DNA of 6,907 nt from an uncultured Collinsella sp. (GTDB taxonomy: Bacteria; Actinomycetota; Coriobacteriia; Coriobacteriales; Coriobacteriaceae). The DNA lies in NCBI GenBank assembly GCA_900544875.1, contig UQWS01000039.1, positions 1 through 6,907 of the forward strand, written 5' to 3'. Numbering within the stretch: position 1 is the first letter of the stretch; the number at the start of each line of letters is the position of its first letter. The translations under genes and the position numbers were made by a program. The notes beneath the pieces were generated by a model. That model did no database searches, had not been told where the DNA came from, and saw only the letters and a program-made list of their open reading frames with translations. Below, piece after piece: positions 5,372-6,907 of this stretch.

Positions 5372-5842
5372 ATGGATACCCTTCCCATCACCACACCACG
5401 CCAAGCTGGCATCTACGTGCGCCAGGCACGCGAGGCTCAGGGTCTCACCCGTGCCGCCCTCGCCAAAACGGCCAGTGTTTCGGAGCGCCTGCTCGCATCG
5501 CTCGAGCTAGGAGACGCCACCGGCATTCGACTCGACAAGCTGCTGACGATTTTCAATGCTCTTGGACTGGCACTCGCCGCTCAAGGGGATATCGGCGAAG
5601 CAAAAAATGAGCGACCAGTCGACGCTCCGCATGCCAATCCGCTGCCTCGCAGCATCCCCAGGCGCCATCACACTCAACGTCCCCATCATCGCAACAGTCG
5701 TAGTACCGCCATTCCGGCTCTTGCAGATGCCCCCTTTACATCCGCACTTTACGACGAGATCTTCGCCGATTTCGTCATGTCCAATCTCGGAGTCTCGATT
5801 GCCGCAAACGCATCTAACCAAACCAAGCCCGAAGGGAAATAG
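5372..5842 (+). CDS. hipB: HipB-like antitoxin / Xre-family HTH repressor with long C-terminal extension
   Basis: Probable antitoxin and autorepressor for the kinase encoded 3 nt downstream. The product has 156 residues from the ATG at 5372, which has GGAG 6 nt upstream. An ATG at 5357 lies inside the inverted repeat and lacks a good ribosome site. Residues 9-70 form a Cro/C1-type HTH: YVRQAREAQGLTRAALAKTA is the helix 1-2 region, ASVSERLLASLELGD the recognition and following helix, and LDKLLTIFNALGLAL the dimer-side helix. E. coli HipB has 88 residues. Here about 85 further residues follow: a Pro/His/Arg-rich stretch (about 82-112), then a likely helix (about 119-147, around ALYDEIFADFVMSNLG). 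I do not recognise the extension. It may contact the kinase or control antitoxin turnover. The HTH call is firm; the antitoxin role rests on context. Confidence 0.85.
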   Translation: MDTLPITTPRQAGIYVRQAREAQGLTRAALAKTASVSERLLASLELGDATGIRLDKLLTIFNALGLALAAQGDIGEAKNERPVDAPHANPLPRSIPRRHHTQRPHHRNSRSTAIPALADAPFTSALYDEIFADFVMSNLGVSIAANASNQTKPEGK

Positions 5843-5845
5843 CCA

Positions 5846-6907
5846 ATGGCCAGAACATCACTTCGGACCATTATTTGCGGCGTACCTGCAGGAACGCTCA
5901 CGCAAGATGAGAACGGTCTTATCAGCTTTACCTACGATCATGACTATGACGGGCCAGCCCTATCGACCAACATACCCGTATCGAATCGCACATACGGACA
6001 ACAGGTCATGAATCCGTACCTGTTTGGCCTTCTACCCGATAGCGAGGACCAGCGAAAAGCGATTGCCGCCGAATTCGACGTTAGGCCCAACAATCCCGTT
6101 GCGTTGCTCAGCCATATCGGACTCGACTGTCCGGGCGGAGTGCAGTTTTATGCCGAAGAAGATGCCGACGCCGTCCTGCATCGCGCTGGCGATTACCGCC
6201 CTATAGACGACCACGAAATTGCTCTCCGCCTCAAGTCGATCAGAGATGACCGCGATGCATCGTGGATGGGTCTAGATGAAAGTTGGTCACTTGGAGGCAA
6301 CCAGGGCAAGTTCGCGCTCGCGTTCATTAACGGCCGCTGGTGCGAATGCATGGGCTCCTCGCCCACGACGCATATTTTCAAAAATGGCGTTAACGGATTT
6401 AAACTCGAGGCTCTCAATGAGTTTGTCTGCATGAAAAGCGCCCAGCGCGCCGGTATCGCAACGGCAAACGTCGAATATCGTATGTTTGAGGACGAACCTA
6501 CCCTCATTGTTGAGCGCTATGACCGCGTGAAAGTCGAAGACGGAACGATCAGGCGCCTACATCAAGAAGACCTCTGTCAGGCACTTGGGGTGATGCCCGC
6601 CCAAAAGTACACGGCAGACGGCGGCCCGACCACACGCGACATTCAAGAGCTCCTCGTAACTACGAGCCACCATCAACTTAACCTGCATCTGTTTACGCAG
6701 ATACTGTTCTTCAACGCCATTATCGGCGCACCGGATGCGCATGCGAAAAACTATTCTCTGTTCCTTGGAAACGACGGCGCAGCCATGATGGCTCGAATGT
6801 ACGATGTCGCATCGGGCTTGGCGTATGAGCGCATGCGACGTCGGGCACGCCTTGCTATGAGCGTTGGCGGCGAAAATCGTGTGGGGCGCATCGGTCCAGG
6901 TGCTATC
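5846..6907 (+). CDS. hipA: HipA-family serine/threonine kinase toxin (354 residues, C-terminus beyond window)
   Basis: HipA kinases phosphorylate translation factors (GltX in E. coli) and induce growth arrest; the partner HTH protein neutralises them. The frame is open from the ATG at 5846 to the last base, and about 80-90 residues are probably missing. GAAGGGA, in the end of hipB, serves as ribosome site. Residues 1-105 are the N-terminal HipA domain (NPYLFGLLPDSEDQR, LSHIG). The kinase part has Ser148 in SLGGNQGK (autophosphorylation loop), PTTHIFK with ATP-binding Lys179, ERYDR at 223-227, HQEDLCQALG at 239-248, and KYTADGGP at 254-261. The catalytic core is GAPDAHAKN with Asp297 and Asn302, and metal-binding Asp320 is in MYDVAS. 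The spacings equal those of E. coli HipA S150, K181, D309, N314 and D332. MARMYD replaces the common LxPxYD. The toxin appears intact as far as seen. Confidence 0.93.
   Translation, partial: MARTSLRTIICGVPAGTLTQDENGLISFTYDHDYDGPALSTNIPVSNRTYGQQVMNPYLFGLLPDSEDQRKAIAAEFDVRPNNPVALLSHIGLDCPGGVQFYAEEDADAVLHRAGDYRPIDDHEIALRLKSIRDDRDASWMGLDESWSLGGNQGKFALAFINGRWCECMGSSPTTHIFKNGVNGFKLEALNEFVCMKSAQRAGIATANVEYRMFEDEPTLIVERYDRVKVEDGTIRRLHQEDLCQALGVMPAQKYTADGGPTTRDIQELLVTTSHHQLNLHLFTQILFFNAIIGAPDAHAKNYSLFLGNDGAAMMARMYDVASGLAYERMRRRARLAMSVGGENRVGRIGPGAI

Noticed and set aside
5556..6011. Plus-strand open frame of 151 codons in another frame across the hipB/hipA junction
   Set aside because: It overlaps both genes and has no domain. 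The hipB frame is open throughout and ends right before hipA. It remains the only hint that the hipB linker could be frameshifted.
6193..6507. Minus-strand open frame inside hipA
   Set aside because: It is antisense to conserved kinase motifs and has no recognisable features.
558..6907. Idea that the HipA kinase targets the nearby CysS
   Set aside because: Known HipA-type targets are other tRNA synthetases, and the two genes are about 4 kb apart on opposite strands. Proximity alone is not evidence.

Overview
The window comes from a GC-rich bacterial chromosome, most likely an actinobacterium of the class Coriobacteriia and plausibly Collinsella. This is inferred from the style of the proteins, the high-GC codon use and the disA-ispD-ispF-cysS-rlmB gene order. 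No rRNA or other phylogenetic marker is present, so the genus is not proven.

Left part (1-4307, all minus strand): a compact housekeeping operon transcribed disA > ispD > ispF > cysS > rlmB. disA makes the second messenger c-di-AMP. ispD and ispF are two MEP-pathway enzymes of isoprenoid precursor synthesis. cysS charges tRNA-Cys. rlmB, cut by the window start, is a 23S rRNA 2'-O-methyltransferase. The first four genes overlap or lie 3 nt apart (TAATG at disA/ispD, 11-nt overlap at ispD/ispF, 3-nt gap at ispF/cysS), which points to translational coupling. rlmB sits behind a 143-nt gap that holds a strong bulged hairpin. disA is the first gene of the run: the radA/clpC genes that often precede it in other Gram-positives are not next to it here.

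Middle (4308-4665): a divergent intergenic region of about 360 nt. It holds a candidate disA promoter on the minus strand. On the plus strand are an extended -10 promoter, a yybP-ykoY (Mn2+) riboswitch aptamer, and an overlapping intrinsic terminator that shares bases with the aptamer's closing helix. These lead into mntP (4666-5244), a manganese efflux pump. The layout is a complete metal-sensing unit: Mn2+ should stabilise the aptamer, prevent termination and switch on export. I see little in 4308-4390 beyond the disA leader and its Shine-Dalgarno.

Right part (5281-6907, plus strand): the mntP terminator is followed almost at once by a perfect 15-bp inverted repeat spanning a candidate promoter. 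A two-gene hipB-hipA-type toxin-antitoxin operon comes next. The HipB-like protein has a normal helix-turn-helix domain and an unusual C-terminal extension of about 85 residues. The HipA-like Ser/Thr kinase keeps the expected autophosphorylation, ATP-binding and catalytic residues and runs off the window end. This block looks somewhat less GC-rich by eye than the housekeeping operon and is probably accessory.

No wholly new system is evident. The items most worth a second look are the hipBA control region (its operator half-site is repeated inside the preceding terminator), the extended HipB, and the degenerate helix-hairpin-helix of DisA.
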